NCBI GenBank assembly: GCA_035048495.1
Contig: CM068546.1
Coordinates: 37,156,674 to 37,220,673, forward strand
Source of the DNA: Euptelea pleiosperma
Lineage: Eukaryota > Streptophyta > Magnoliopsida > Ranunculales > Eupteleaceae
Length of the DNA: 64,000 bases
Direction of reading: 5' to 3'
A program made the position numbers and the translations under genes. Below are positions 49,559 through 61,232 of the stretch, piece by piece. Position 1 is the stretch's first letter, and each line of letters starts with the position of its first letter. The notes below the pieces were generated by a model. That model did not search any database. It had not been told where the DNA came from and saw nothing but the letters and a program-made list of their open reading frames with translations.

Positions 49559-50159
49559 ATCACCGGAGTCTCATGGCCACCCGGCCACTACTCCGGCAAT
49601 AATTTAAAACCCAAAGTAAAAAAAAAAAAAAAACATAAAATTTTAGTTTTAAAATTTTCATTAACGTAAATGAAAAATAAGACAAAGCAATTTATATTTT
49701 AAACTTTTGAGATGCGGATTTTGGAAAAACGTGTTTTCTCAATTTTAAAATATTCCTTCATGAGTTTTACCTATTTTTGGAGGTTTTTTCTTCTCAACAT
49801 TTGCTTAATTCATCAAAAAATCAAAAAAAAATAAAAAAAATCTCAAACTTACCAACATGGATTTTAATTTTTATTTTTAATCTCCTCTTTTCATGTTTGA
49901 TTTGGGATTTGGGTTTTGGCCAAAACCCAAACCCTTGTTCTAAAGTTGAAGACAATGGCACTTTCGCCGTTTAATACAAAATTTGGTAGTCAACTCGGGT
50001 CAACACTGGTCAAATGACAGTGGACCAAGTCATAGGGGTAGGGGGTATGTCAGCTTTTTCAAATTGTACGGGGTATGTCAAATTTTAAAGATAACATGGG
50101 GGGTATGTCAAAAATTCCCAAAAAACAAATTGACCTTATAAGTCGTCCATTGGTTTTTT

Positions 50160-50480
50160 CGTGTTTTTTCTGCTCGCGCTCGAACACATGTTCACCCAGC
50201 CTTTCTCCCCTTCTTCCTCCATCGCCATTGCGGGGACATTTCTTTTTCCCCAGTCAACTCTCTCCCTCTCCAGGCTGGCCTCCGCCAGTGACCCGGTCAC
50301 CTTGACATCTCTCTCTCTCTCTCTCTCTCTCTCGCTTTGGATGGAAGGAAGAAAGAGGAAACGAAAGCAAACGGACAGAAAATGCAAGGAAAAACAATAA
50401 TAGCTTCAGGTCAATTCAACGAGGACTTTAGAAAACTATTTGTTGCTAAGACGCGCTTAGGTATACGGCCATCCCAAGAG
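50160..50480. repeat. Duplicated upstream block B with (CT)n
   Basis: A run of about 14 CT units (about 50308-50333) is followed by GAAAGCAAACGGACAGAAAA, AATAATAGCTTCAGGTCAA, GGACTTTAGAAAACTATT and GTATACGGCCATCC. The last three parts recur at 56045-56165, upstream of DUF247 copy 6. Confidence 0.7.
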
Positions 50481-50699
50481 ACAATATCCAACGACCACTT
50501 CTTTTTCTTTTTTATTTGGTTTTCTATTTTTTCTAGGCTCCAACGACTCAGGGGCCTTCCCTTTTTCTGACTCGTCCTTCTTGTGGTTGATAGCGATGGC
50601 ATTAACTTTTTGCCAAAGCAAAACCACTGTTGGATTCGTGAAATCCACGGCCCAGGACATAATAAAAAATAAAAAAAGGAGTCGAGGTGACGGAATCTA

Positions 50700-51470
50700 A
50701 GAAAATTTTCTTTTACGACGTGGCACTCTTCGGACCCAATGATCTCTAAAGGATGTGCCTAACTACGAGCTGGATGGACAAAATCTTGTGTTGCACCCAA
50801 ATAACCTCTGAACCAAAAATCAGCCTGATTAGTGATTTACAACCTTTGGATCTTTGCACCCAAATAACGCCCAATAATGCTCAAATTCCTACCGTTAAAA
50901 TCAACCCGTAAAAATAACTTCAATTGAATCGCTTAGAAATTACTAATCTGACTGATTTTTTGCTTTAGAGGTCCACTGAGGGCAGGCCTGGCTTGACCAT
51001 TAGGCAGATGAGGCGGTTGCCTAAGGCCCCCCGACAGGTAAGGCCCCCAAATTTCAGAAATTTTCATGTGTTTTTAATATTTTTTTTATGAAAAGGCCCC
51101 ACTTGTCCATTTGCATTCAGGCCCCTTCAATCAGACAAGACTATGCTACAGCCAGACAAATCTAGTCTGCAATTGTTCGCAGACTCAAAAGAATGCAAAC
51201 ATTGTATCCACCATTGAATTCTCCTTGAAAGACGTGTTTTTAATCTATAATTTTTTTTTTTTTAAAAACATTGAAATAATACATTTTTCAAAGGACATCT
51301 TCTCACTTACGTTTAGAGGTATTTCTGAAAAAAAAAAAATGCTCCATTTAAAGTTTTCGCCTAAGGCCTCAACTTGTATTAAGACAGCCCTGACTGAGGG
51401 ATGAGTGGCCAAACATCCATATAGTCAGCGTCCACTAAGAGTATGCCACATGGCCTGCGTTTTGCATTGT
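50700..51470. mobile_element. MITE (AAAAATCAGCCTGATTAGTG family) split by a hAT-like element
   Basis: The left arm carries AAAAATCAGCCTGATTAGTG, and the right arm has TTACTAATCTGACTGATTTT. The outer right end, GATGAGTGGCCAAACATCC, lies beyond the nested element at 50983-51392. Confidence 0.65.
50983..51392. mobile_element. hAT-like element with exact 8-bp TSD
   Basis: ACTGAGGG flanks it at 50975-50982 and 51393-51400. The ends are CAGGCCTGGCTTGACC and AAGACAGCCCTG. Inside are GCCTAAGGCC words at both sides. A fragment of the GACAAATCTAGTCTGCAA MITE lies near 51150-51320. Confidence 0.88.
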
Positions 51471-52148
51471 GACAGAAGCATCTGTTAGAATGCTGTGATA
51501 GAAGTTTTATTCCACTCTTAAGGATCACTTATCGCATGGATGTTTGTTCCATCCCTAGGCGGACCACTTATCGCAGTGATTTCAAATCTTTGGATCTGAA
51601 TGCCCATATAATGCTCAAAATCTATGGTTAAAAATTGACCCGTGAAAACCACTCCATACAAATCCTTAAAAATCATTAATAGGCTGATTTTTTAAATGTA
51701 GGTCCATTTGGGATGGGCCAAATATTGATATGGTAAGTGATCTCTACAAGGGTGGAGCGTGTAAGGTGCACGTGCATCGAAACTAATAAAGCGGTTTCAT
51801 CTCTAAAAATATGAGCAAATGTCCAAAATGGAAGCGGCAAAAGTGCTTTATTAATTGAAGAAATAGGATTGTGTCTAGATGGTCTGAATTTGGGATTATG
51901 ACCAACCCAAGAATTGGCTCAGTTACATACATGGAGTGTTTGGATGTAAGGTTAAGTAGGTATTTGGTTCAGGTTTTAAACATTCAAAAACGGCCTCCTA
52001 CCAAGGTCTCAGTTTTATATATGAAGACTAGGAATATTAGAATGAGCTGGTCTTTTGTGGGGATGATCTCTCTATTTATGTAATGATGAATATGCAAAAA
52101 TCATTTCTAGCTAGAAAACTTATTCAGGGTACCATACAGAGCCTAAGT

Positions 52149-52553
52149 GGGTGTTTGGATCGTAATTTTTAGACTTGAAAAAGTCTTTTTTCAAAATAAA
52201 ATATGGGCATTTTTTAAAAAGTACTTATTCCATAAAAATATATTTTTTAAGCCAAAAAGTCTTTTTATAAAAATAGCTGAAGGATGATTTTCAAGTTAAA
52301 AAAAAACTTTTTTGAAATTTTGCTAGCTCAATCAATGAACATATTAAACAAAGAAATAGTTTTTGGTAGAAGTCCCCTTCCAAAAAAAAAAAATACATTA
52401 TATTGATGGGCCCAACTAAAAGAAGATAAGACATTGTGCATTAATGATGATCCAAACGACTTTTTTAAGAAAAACACATTTTCAAAAATATATTTTCAGA
52501 AAAGTAATTTTTTTAAAATAAATATTTTTTGAAAAATGGTGATCCAAACACCC
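52149..52553. mobile_element. hAT-like MITE with 7-bp TSD
   Basis: The ends are GGGTGTTTGGATCGTAATTT and GGTGATCCAAACACCC. CCTAAGT flanks it at 52142-52148 and 52554-52560. The inside is AT-rich. Confidence 0.85.
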
Positions 52554-52691
52554 CCTAAGTCTCATCAATTTAAAGACTATTTGTAACACTTAATCTGAAT
52601 ATATAAATTTGAAATGCTTGATGGGCAAGTCATAATACAATATTAATACCACACATAAATGGGCAATTCTTTTATAAGATTCATAGACTTT

Positions 52692-54023
52692 TTAAGATTT
52701 ACCATGAGAGAAAGAAAGGACAGAAAAAGTAGTCTGTGTGAAGGTAAGAACAAGGAATAGAATTGCAGCAAGGAACGAAAGAATTGCCCATGGAGTATCG
52801 AAATAATTGCGCTTCAATATGGCTTGCCATTCATGCCAACGAGTCTTGTAATATGCATTCACTTTGTCGCACAGCGGAGAATACTGGAAGTTGGCCAGGG
52901 TAACCTCACAACACAGATTATTGAAGAGAGATGACACCTCTTCATCGTGGCCCAAGTAGGTCTTGATAATTCCTTTCTCACGGAGAATCTCCACATCTTT
53001 TGGGGAATTGATGAGTTTATCCATCAGGAAAACATAAGACGTGAAGTTAGTAAGTGAAGGTCCATCATCGTACTGCTCCCAAGCAATGAGATTTCGGAAC
53101 AGAGATTCAGTTTGGTCTTGAATGAATAGAGGAGCAGGGATTTCCAACACCCCATTATTAAAACTTATGTCCAAGAAACTACCGGTCGTATTGTTACCCT
53201 CCTTGAATTTGATTCCACATCGTCGAAGCTCCATCACACTTGGTATAAATTCCGATGTTTTGTCGGTATTTGTACCCATTTTTCCATGAAAATTATGGAA
53301 CGTATTGCCAAATAGATCAAGTAGATGCTTGCCTTCAAAACCATAGAACTTTGCCAAAACTGTTTCATCCCTCTGCATTAAAGGATTGAAGAAATGGAGG
53401 GCGAGATCAGTAAGTGAGCGATGTATGGCTCTGGGTAATTGCTTGAATAGACACTCAAGAACAAGCATAGGAAGTTGGTTTTCATATAGCATCATGTCGC
53501 GGACTAAACTTGCCATCACCCATTTAGTCTTGAATATGAGATCATCTTTGTCTCTCTCCACCACCCCAGCACTCTTGCAAAAGAGCTCAATGATGAACAA
53601 ACCATCAATTAGTAACATTTCTATGAATTGGTCACTATTGAGGTTGATGGGTTCTGAGTAGCAGTTCCGAGCCTCGTCTTCTAACTGCTTAAGAGATTTA
53701 ACATACTCCACCAATTTTGTGTCATGTGGTGTTATTGATCGAGAGAGGAGGACCTTCACATAACGTCGTTTGTGCTCTTCCATGGCTTGTAAGCTTTCTT
53801 TTCCATGGTGAAAAGGGCCAATTGAGACAATCTCAGGCGTGTATGCATATTCATTGATTCTGCGAAATTTCTCATGTACTCTGTAGAAATAACAAGAACT
53901 TCCAATCGTTGAAGGAGACGTACTATCAAGCTTTCCTTTGATAGACCTGCTGAGATCTCGAATTTGAATTGAAACATGGTATCCTCCATCCGGGCGACTT
54001 ACATTGCTGCTACGTTCACCCAT
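52692..54023 (-). CDS. DUF247 membrane protein, copy 6
   Basis: An intact 443-residue ORF. Landmarks: YHVSIQIRDLSRSIKGKLDS, CYFYRVHEKFRRINEYAYTP, EIVSIGPFHHG (about 64-74), MEEHKRRYVKVLLSR, IEMLLIDGLFIIELF, DMMLYENQLPMLVLECLF, NFTSYVFLMDKLI and the C-terminal helix (about 412-436, AILSFLAAILFLVLTFTQTT). It is the closest relative of copy 5 (both have AYTPE, SIGPFHHG and KHLLDLFG) and shows what copy 5 has lost. The start Met is the first in frame, with stop codons close upstream. The sequence downstream (52085-52140) resembles 4077-4125 upstream of copy 1. Confidence 0.92.
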   Translation of the reverse strand: MGERSSNVSRPDGGYHVSIQIRDLSRSIKGKLDSTSPSTIGSSCYFYRVHEKFRRINEYAYTPEIVSIGPFHHGKESLQAMEEHKRRYVKVLLSRSITPHDTKLVEYVKSLKQLEDEARNCYSEPINLNSDQFIEMLLIDGLFIIELFCKSAGVVERDKDDLIFKTKWVMASLVRDMMLYENQLPMLVLECLFKQLPRAIHRSLTDLALHFFNPLMQRDETVLAKFYGFEGKHLLDLFGNTFHNFHGKMGTNTDKTSEFIPSVMELRRCGIKFKEGNNTTGSFLDISFNNGVLEIPAPLFIQDQTESLFRNLIAWEQYDDGPSLTNFTSYVFLMDKLINSPKDVEILREKGIIKTYLGHDEEVSSLFNNLCCEVTLANFQYSPLCDKVNAYYKTRWHEWQAILKRNYFDTPWAILSFLAAILFLVLTFTQTTFSVLSFSHGKS

Positions 54024-54551
54024 TCTTTTATAAAGTCACCAAGATGTGCTCTTGAATTGACGTCCTTCGAGGGTCCCTGTGAAATGAGGCATGTGGATGA
54101 TATGGAACAAAGCCACTATTAAGAAGTTACTGATATGCTAATCAAAACCTCAGCTATACCTAATTCACTAAAAATGTATGAATTGAATATCAATTTAGTG
54201 AATTAAGTGGCCAAGTTAGTCTGTATCCTTCTTTTTTTTTCTTTTTTACATGTACAAATCAAATAAAAAAGTATGGAAAAAACCCAATAACTAGTAAAGC
54301 GGCTTCTTTTGTATAAAAATTATTGGGTGACCCGTGACTACGGCACTCCCGACAAAGTGTTTGCCAAAATCGGGTGGGAGTCAATCTCAGCCATTGATAT
54401 GAAGTATAGTGGATCTCAGCCACTCTTTATTGAAGCCAGATAAGATAAGAGGGGTATAAGAGAACCACTCACTTGTTTTATAGATGGGAAAATGTCCATA
54501 ATCAATGGGGCAAATGGGGAAACTGAATTTTGGATTCTAGCTTACCCATGA

Positions 54552-55012
54552 GCTGGACTAGCCTCTGTATAGTAGCTTTTGGGTAGAATGACTCATGCTA
54601 TTCTTACTAATCGATTACTAATGGACGTGGGGCACACATGCAAATGAGTTAAGAGCTTTTTATTTTAATTTTTTATGATGAGTTAAGAGCTGATTTTGGG
54701 TGAGGATGATCTCCTCGCTATGTAGATCATCCTCACCAAAAATCAATATTTTTTTTTAAAACTTCAAATCCTATCAAATATGGACCTAAATTTAATGGTG
54801 AAAAAGGATGGTCCAAAATTTATCAATTTGCAATCCACTTTTCACAAGGCTGCAAATGTTGGAATGGGCTGATTTTTTGTGTGGTTGATATCCATGTTGA
54901 GAAGGATATCATCACAAAAAAAAATAGCCGTTAACTCATCTGCATGTGGGCCCCACATCCATTAATCATTATATTAGTAAGAATAGCATGAGTCAATATA
55001 AGCTGGACCAGA
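54552..55012. mobile_element. Element with TIRs of about 85 bp
   Basis: The left arm (CTGGACTAGCC, GACTCATGCTATTCTTACTA, GTGGGGCACACATGC) is complementary to the right arm (GCATGTGGGCCCCAC, TAGTAAGAATAGCATGAGTC, GCTGGACCAG). The loop has a GATGATCTCCTC hairpin. No ORF. Confidence 0.8.
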
Positions 55013-56040
55013 TTAATAGACGTAGCCCCTAATTAATCTGGTCCAGCTTCACATAATATTATATATTAATTCTATAGGCATGTTGGATCAATTTATTTAC
55101 AAACCAATGATTGTTTATCCAAGCAATAGTACACCACTAACATATGATCATAATCTTAAAATAGAAAATTTTGAAACTAGAACTACTGGATAGATGCAGA
55201 AACCCTTTTTGATTGAAATACTCATGCATCTCAAAATGACAAGTATTGAAAAAGATATGATCAAAATACAAAGATGTGACCTTGTTAAAAAAAGATTTCT
55301 GGTTTGTAATTACTTAACAATAATGGGAGGATTGGATGAGATTTGGGAGCTTATAGTTCTACTAGTCAGTGCGTCGTCAACTTTGACGGTAGAAGAAAAG
55401 AGAACAAGCAAAAGACAATGATTTAATCGAAGAGACGATCGCGCCGATAACGTACTGTGAAATGGGTAAGAATTATTTTTTATCTTCTTTTCTTCTCATC
55501 ACTGTCTCCATTAACATATGACTACTACCTCTTTATATAGAGAAAGTGGATACAACTTACAAGTAATAACATTAATACAAATTCTTGTATCTAGACCACA
55601 TGATCACATGCATAAAAACATTTCTATTCACTAAATGACCTTGACTATTAACTAGAATATTGCATGAATGACGCTGCATCCAAACATATTTGGGCGGTTT
55701 ACGTCCTCTTTCAAGCCAACCGAGTCAAAAGTTAGGCGACTCAGCAACGCTGAAAAAGTTATAGGCCGAGTTTTAGATTGATGGCTTGGTGATACATATG
55801 ACCCAAACAAGATTGTGTGATTCTACAATTTTGCAAGTATACTAAGAAAAGAAGGGAGAGGAGGATAACAAACCTGATCCGAGTTCAGACTGCTTCAGAG
55901 CGATCCAGAGCTAGCGAGTCATGACAGAGAAGAATTTTGTTAACTGATAAAAATCAATCTTCTGGTCTCCTTCAATTCCAAATGTCCCGAAAGAATGAAT
56001 GATTTAAAATCAACTGTAATTTAATCTTTTAAAGTCATGT
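55013..56040. other. Interval upstream of DUF247 copy 6, no clear gene
   Basis: AT-rich. The 75-codon ORF at 55194-55421 has no recognisable domain. Near 55860-55925 a GATTCC/GAGTCATGACAGAGAAG stretch resembles the duplicated upstream block A. Confidence 0.35.
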
Positions 56041-56044
56041 GTAA

Positions 56045-56165
56045 GGAATTGAAAGCAAACAGAAGATGCAAGGAAGAAGAATAATAGCTTCAGGCCAAGT
56101 CAATACGGACTTTAGAAAGCGATTTATCGCTAAAACGCGTTTATGTATACAGCCATCCGAAGAAG
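56045..56165. repeat. Duplicated upstream block B, second copy
   Basis: GAAAGCAAACAGAAGATGCA, AATAATAGCTTCAGGCCAA, GGACTTTAGAAAGCGATT and GTATACAGCCATCC match 50358-50475 in order. Confidence 0.75.
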
Positions 56166-57235
56166 GGGACAAAACCCAACGACTACTTTTCTTCTTCTTC
56201 ATTTATTTTCTTCTAGCACACTGAGGACAAAAGTTTGAACAACACATGCAGGACAGCTGCCAAGGTGGGGATTGAATCCACAACCTTCAAGTGGAACTTG
56301 TGGTAGGCCAAATGATCTCTGCCAAAAGACCGAGGAAGGTACCTCTCCTAGACCACACTGGACATGTGGTGCACATGTAGGCACACACCACCATCCGATG
56401 GATACCTCCAATTAGTTTTATATACCAAAAATCAACTCGACCAAATTATTGTGATCATCTGATCTATGAACATTCTTTTGGATGTTTAGAAAGAACAATA
56501 AATCAGCAGAGAAAAAAGCCTAATAGTAGTTACTGTTTGTACTTTGTCCTCAATTTGGTTGGTTGTTTGCTTAAGAGATCTCCTTGGTAAAACTCATCAA
56601 AGGTTCTGTCTAGGGCATTTAATGGTTCGGGTCGCCTCAATGCGATAACCATCCAGGAATTGTGATCCGATAAGCTATTATATCGGTTTCGGAGCTACCT
56701 TGATCCGATATTATAATGGAGAATATATAATATCAATATTATTTTCTTTTAATCAAACTTAACAGGTTCATCAATCAGATCAACTCAATCCAATAAGCTA
56801 TTAGATCAGTTCTGGATAGAACTATCCATGAAAGAGGCATAATTTGTAACATAGGAATTACCACCGCTCAAATGCAATGAGATTTGAGAAATATCTTATT
56901 GACACTTTAAATCAGAAGTCATTTTTCTCCTTGAGGATCGAACTCCATCATTTCGAGTGGAATTCTCTTTCCAAGGCAGCAAAACAAGTTGATACAATAA
57001 ATTCAGTGCTTGACTTTTGAAGCTGATTGCTGTTTCCAATTCCTTATTTTACTCTATCGCACAGGGAATCCACAATGCATCTCCAAGCCACCACTTGAAC
57101 TATCCGACAAATCCTTCCTCAAAGTTATCAAGACATGGTCATTTTCCGAAATTCTTCTGATCAATGCCATCAAGGATCTCAGAAACTTTGTTCTATTGGA
57201 GATGATACTTCAGAATTAGTTTTCTATGTGACACT

Positions 57236-57391
57236 TCATTCACACTTCAGAGCACGAGCAATCTCCCATATAACTGGATCATTTTCTTGGTTCATACCAT
57301 CAAGAACTCCGTAACCTTGTCTCTTGCAATTCACAATTGCAACCATGAACCTTTCATTTTCAAGTGTATAAAGATACATAGCTTGTTCGTC
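57236..57391 (-). CDS. CTC1: CTC1 last exon
   Basis: Opens DEQAMYLYTLENERFMVAIV after acceptor AATTTCAG and ends in LKCE-TGA. It joins the previous exon as SE-DEQ, the conserved acidic join of plant CTC1. Confidence 0.92.
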   Translation of the reverse strand, partial: DEQAMYLYTLENERFMVAIVNCKRQGYGVLDGMNQENDPVIWEIARALKCE

Positions 57392-60300
57392 CTGAAATTA
57401 GACAAACATATATGAAAACAAGAAAAATAAAAATCACAGGGTAGTTATTGTATATGAACATACATTTTCTCAAATTTCTGTAATATTCATTTATGACCAG
57501 CTCTACGCACAACTACAGCCACAACAAATATAGTAGGAAGGTCTCACCCACACAAAAAAGTATTAAGGTCTCAATAATAAATACTCTTACTAGCTGAAAG
57601 GATATATTATTCTGTTATGGTTACCCTTAATATTAGTTTCTGATGACATTTTTGATAGGTAAATTTGTGGTTTAACTCTGTTTTGTGAATTAAGAGTCAA
57701 AAAGTCCATATATCAAGCTCTAGGACATGGAAAAATTCCTCTTTAATTGATCCAAAATAAATATCTTCAAAACATTTGATTATTTTGTTTCGGCATGATA
57801 TATGAACTGTGAGAGACGCTAAGGAGGTGATTTTTTGGCTAGACATTATAATCATTCATAACAGCATTGTTAATGGGAGACGTGCTTGACAAATAATATG
57901 TATGGCTCATCTGCACTAAATGATCTATATGTTAATCATTTATTAGGCACCACAGCATTATGGTTTAGCATTCTATAATTCCAGTGAAATACACTTCAAA
58001 TTTCAACCATTGCTTTTATATGATGCAACTAATAAATCAATGATGCAGTCTCTATTTATACTTGCCAAAATTGTAGACACTTTTCCATACATTTTAGTCA
58101 TTGCCTTATCTTTATGCTTTTTTCAATTTCCTATGGAAAAGCTTACCACCTTTTCCTAGTTTGTGTTTCACTTCGGAAGTAGTCCTAACCCTTTGCTCCA
58201 TTTTCAGTTTTTTGGCAATTGAATATTTGAATGAACATTAGTAATATTCTCGTAACTATCTGGATAAAACTTCTGTCTTAAGCTAAATCCATGCTCCACA
58301 AGATACGCATAAAAGTGCTGTCTTTTTCCCCTAGTTACTTTCTATTTTTATTTGTTGACGAATATAAATTTATTAAGGACACCAATGAAGGGCCCAAGAG
58401 GTTGAGGGGACCTGCATAAGGCCAGCGACAAGGCAAGGAACAAGAACAAAAACAAACAAAAGCCACAGAGCTAATCACCCCTCCCCATAATGGAGTCCAT
58501 CGAAACACAGAATCTTCAAAGAACAAACCCCGATACTCCTCAAAGAGCTTAGATCATAGGAACATCAAAAGCTCGACTCTACTAACAATAGACTCATTGC
58601 TCTCAACCTTGTCCTCAAAAACTCTATTGTTCCTCTCCTTCCACAATCCCCACAAGATGGCAAAAGGAAGGATGCTCCAAAGGAGCCTGGCACAAGAAGG
58701 AAAGGTAAAAGAAGTCCATCCGCTGAATAAATCGATAACCGACCTCGGCATGACCCATTGCATCCCGCAGAGAGAAAAGGCAGCACACCACACTTCACGA
58801 GCTACAGGGCAATGGAGAAGCAAGTGCTTCGTCGACTCTCCACTAGATTTACACTTATAGCAAAAATCAACAATGATCATCCTTTTAACCAACTAATCCA
58901 CCATTAGGATCTTGTCCAAGGAAGCACACCAAACAAAGAAGGCCACTTTGGTAGTAGGTGAAAAAGAAAAAAATGTTACAGTTAAAATGACTTGTTACCT
59001 CAGACAGTTCATAGAACTCAATGGGAGAAATTTGCAGCAGCTCTGCAGCAGTTTGACCAGTACACCATGCAAAAACTTTCGTACTCTCATCTGCAAGGGT
59101 TATTTTCAAATGGAAGTTGCGCACAACTTCACCATTACACGTACAAAGGCAAAAATTGCATTCCACAATCTCATCAGGTCTCTCATGTACAAAATGACCA
59201 CAAAGGGCATGCGAAAACCTTGAATTTACATGACAATGTTCAATGTGATCAAGCCGAACACTGCATATCTGTACAATTGTTTCAAAGAAAATAGTAAGGT
59301 TAGGAATCTGGGATAAATGTTTCAGTATATACAAGGGTATCTAGGTAAAAGGCCAAACAACCTCCAGACTATCTTTTTTTTTTGGTAAGTATAGCTTTAT
59401 TGAACACACGAAAAAGATAGAAGGGGGAAGCTAGGGGGTCGAGAGGACCACCTAGGGCTCCAAAAAAGCCAAAAAAAAGGGGGAAAAGCGGAAAAGGGAG
59501 AGCTGCCAAGATTATCTTAAAACCAGACTATCTTATATGCATTGAACATTAAAGCAAACCCTTCAAACTTGAGTGGAAAAGTTCAACATGAAGCAGTTTG
59601 CCCACCAAATAAAATGCTGATCCATGAACTGGAGATTTGATAAACACAACATCAAGTAGTTCATCAGGAAGAGACATAAGTACAGATAAATGATAAATCT
59701 AGGAAGTATACATCACTAGAACAATATCTCATTTTTTAGTCGACTTCCCTCGTGATACGTGGAATTGGTGTGGTCCAAATAGCCCTTACTTTTTCACCAT
59801 AAAAGTGTTAGGAGTAGGAGATGAGACCAAGGTAAGCAAGAATGGCCTTAAATACACCATATTAAAATGAATAACCGGGTACACCACTAGATTCTGTAAC
59901 CATAGCCTGCTTTTTACCCTTCCATGAGATGGGGGACGAGGAGGAGATCAGGGAGAGCATCAAGTGGATTGGATGTCAGTATGTGAACCAGCTCAATAAG
60001 CATTCAAATAGATACACATGTCATTGGTGGCCACAGGCAGTGACATTATGTACACTGCAATTGCAAGGAAAAGATGACATGCTAAGTATAGAGCCTAAGT
60101 ATAAAGAGGCTTCTCTATGCGTAACATGAGTGCATGTCACATGGTCATCACCCAAACATTATGATGTTCCAGGAATCCTGACCACTGGACATAAGCAAGT
60201 TCTCACGATGCTTATGGACAACTTTGGACCAGTGCACTAATAATGTAAGACCATAAAAAAAAGCTCCAGAATGTAAGTCTGAATCATGTGTGTGTTCAAT

Positions 60301-61123
60301 GTTTTGGAATGTGGGAAAAAAGGCAAGATATCCAGTTTGATGCTATGATACCCACATACACCATCAACATGCCCCAACACAGCATAAATAGAGCATTTAA
60401 ATTTTAAATTGCAGTATTTGACATGTTAAATAGCACCCATTTGGAGGAAAATTGTAATATAGGTATGGTGTTAAATCTATGTCTACAAGGGAAACCACAG
60501 AACTCGTATTAAAATAACTGAAATGACTTCCAAATAAGTCCAGAGAGAGTCAGAAACCTAATAAATAACCACGTCAGGAAGAAGTAGCCAGAAGAAGATA
60601 TGCAGGATACAGTAAGGAAATTTAAAGGTTTATTCACAAGCTAAATTATAAATTTGTAAGAAAAACATACATGTGTGATATTAGCCCATCTAGAGATCTC
60701 CGAAAGGTACGATAACTTATGGAGACAAGACGAGTTTAGCAATGCTGGCAAGCAACTTAGGTTAACCAAAGAAGCTCCAATATCCTTCTCGAACCATGAA
60801 ACTTCAAGCCTGTCAAGCAAACGATCCAACCATGTGATGAGGTAATCCAGTGAAATGCAACATTAGTAACGTGTGACTAAAATTGACTGCAAACCAAAAA
60901 ATCTTGAAAGACCGTCAGTTTATTGCAAAAATTATAACGATATGTGATGACTGGAGGGAGTGGAACTAGTACATGTCCACCCCACCCTGCTGGAATTATA
61001 TATTATACAATGCGAAGAAAGAAGCAAATAGGCGTGGAAATTTCTCACAGCTTTTGTGAAGTCAGAGAGCATGTCAAGCCAGATATATATATTGTGTGAC
61101 CCAGGTTCAATCTTCCCATTGAC
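57236..61123 (-). CDS. CTC1: CTC1, CST telomere-capping subunit, C-terminal part
   Basis: Four exons splice in frame on the minus strand: 61049-61123, 60671-60809, 58999-59268 and 57236-57391. They encode SMGRLNLGHTIYISGLTCSL, EVSWFEKDIGASLVNLSCLP, ICSVRLDHIEHCHVNSRFSH, LKITLADESTKVFAWCTGQT and MNQENDPVIWEIARALKCE, ending at TGA. This matches the C-terminal OB folds of plant CTC1, including the WCTGQTAAELLQISP block. CTC1 joins STN1 and TEN1 in the CST complex, which protects chromosome ends and helps fill in the telomeric C strand in the nucleus. The upstream exons (most of the protein) lie beyond position 64000. The last intron (57392-58998) holds a LINE fragment in the same orientation. 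Confidence 0.88.
58335..58892 (-). pseudogene. LINE 3' fragment with zinc-binding reverse transcriptase domain
   Basis: Encodes FCYKCKSSGESTKHLLLHCP (zf-RVT Cys/His pattern), REVWCAAFSLCG and FAILWGLWKERNNRVFED, the usual end of plant LINE polyproteins. It sits in the last CTC1 intron. The 3' tail (58360-58480) has TTAAGGACACCAATGAAGGG. Confidence 0.85.
58999..59268 (-). CDS. CTC1: CTC1 penultimate exon
   Basis: Exactly 90 codons with phase-0 borders (TTGTACAG acceptor, CTGAG|GTAAC donor). Contains CNFCLCTCNGE, a Cys-rich patch possibly binding zinc, and FAWCTGQTAAELLQISP. Confidence 0.9.
59375..59515 (-). mobile_element. LINE 3' tail fragment
   Basis: TATAGCTTTATTGAACACAC followed by GGTCGAGAGGACCACC. 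It resembles the untranslated tail of the LINE at 58360-58480. Confidence 0.45.
59516..60670. other. CTC1 intron sequence, no clear feature
   Basis: AT-rich intron with no recognisable domain or repeat. The small ORF at 59929-60129 has no family match. Confidence 0.4.
60671..60809 (-). CDS. CTC1: CTC1 exon (LSCLPALLNSSCLHKLS)
   Basis: Flanked by TTGACAG acceptor and CACAT|GTATG donor. It ends in phase 0, matching the next exon. Confidence 0.85.
61049..61123 (-). CDS. CTC1: CTC1 exon (NLGHTIYISGL)
   Basis: Only the frame giving SMGRLNLGHTIYISGL joins the next exon correctly. The longer open frame (VNGKIEPGSHN) does not. Confidence 0.75.
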
Positions 61124-61232
61124 CTGAGAAACCAAAAGTATGTTTTAACTAATGTCATATGCAAGAGCAATTAAAGATTTAAAGTTCAAGGCTAGAAAAG
61201 GAATCAAACATATCAGAAATCACAGTTCCATG

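Noticed and set aside
50308..50333. CRISPR-like or satellite array
   Set aside because: It is a simple CT microsatellite with no spacers.
56216..56300. tRNA-like GGATTGAATCCACAACC segment as a third SINE
   Set aside because: Only a B-box-like word is present, with no convincing A box at the right distance.
57010..57219. Plus-strand 69-codon ORF just after the CTC1 stop
   Set aside because: No recognisable domain; it falls where the CTC1 3' UTR is expected.
60932..61135. Reading the 61-kb CTC1 exon as VNGKIEPGSHNIYIW
   Set aside because: That frame does not match the phase of the next exon; the SMGRLNLGHTIYISGL frame does and fits CTC1.
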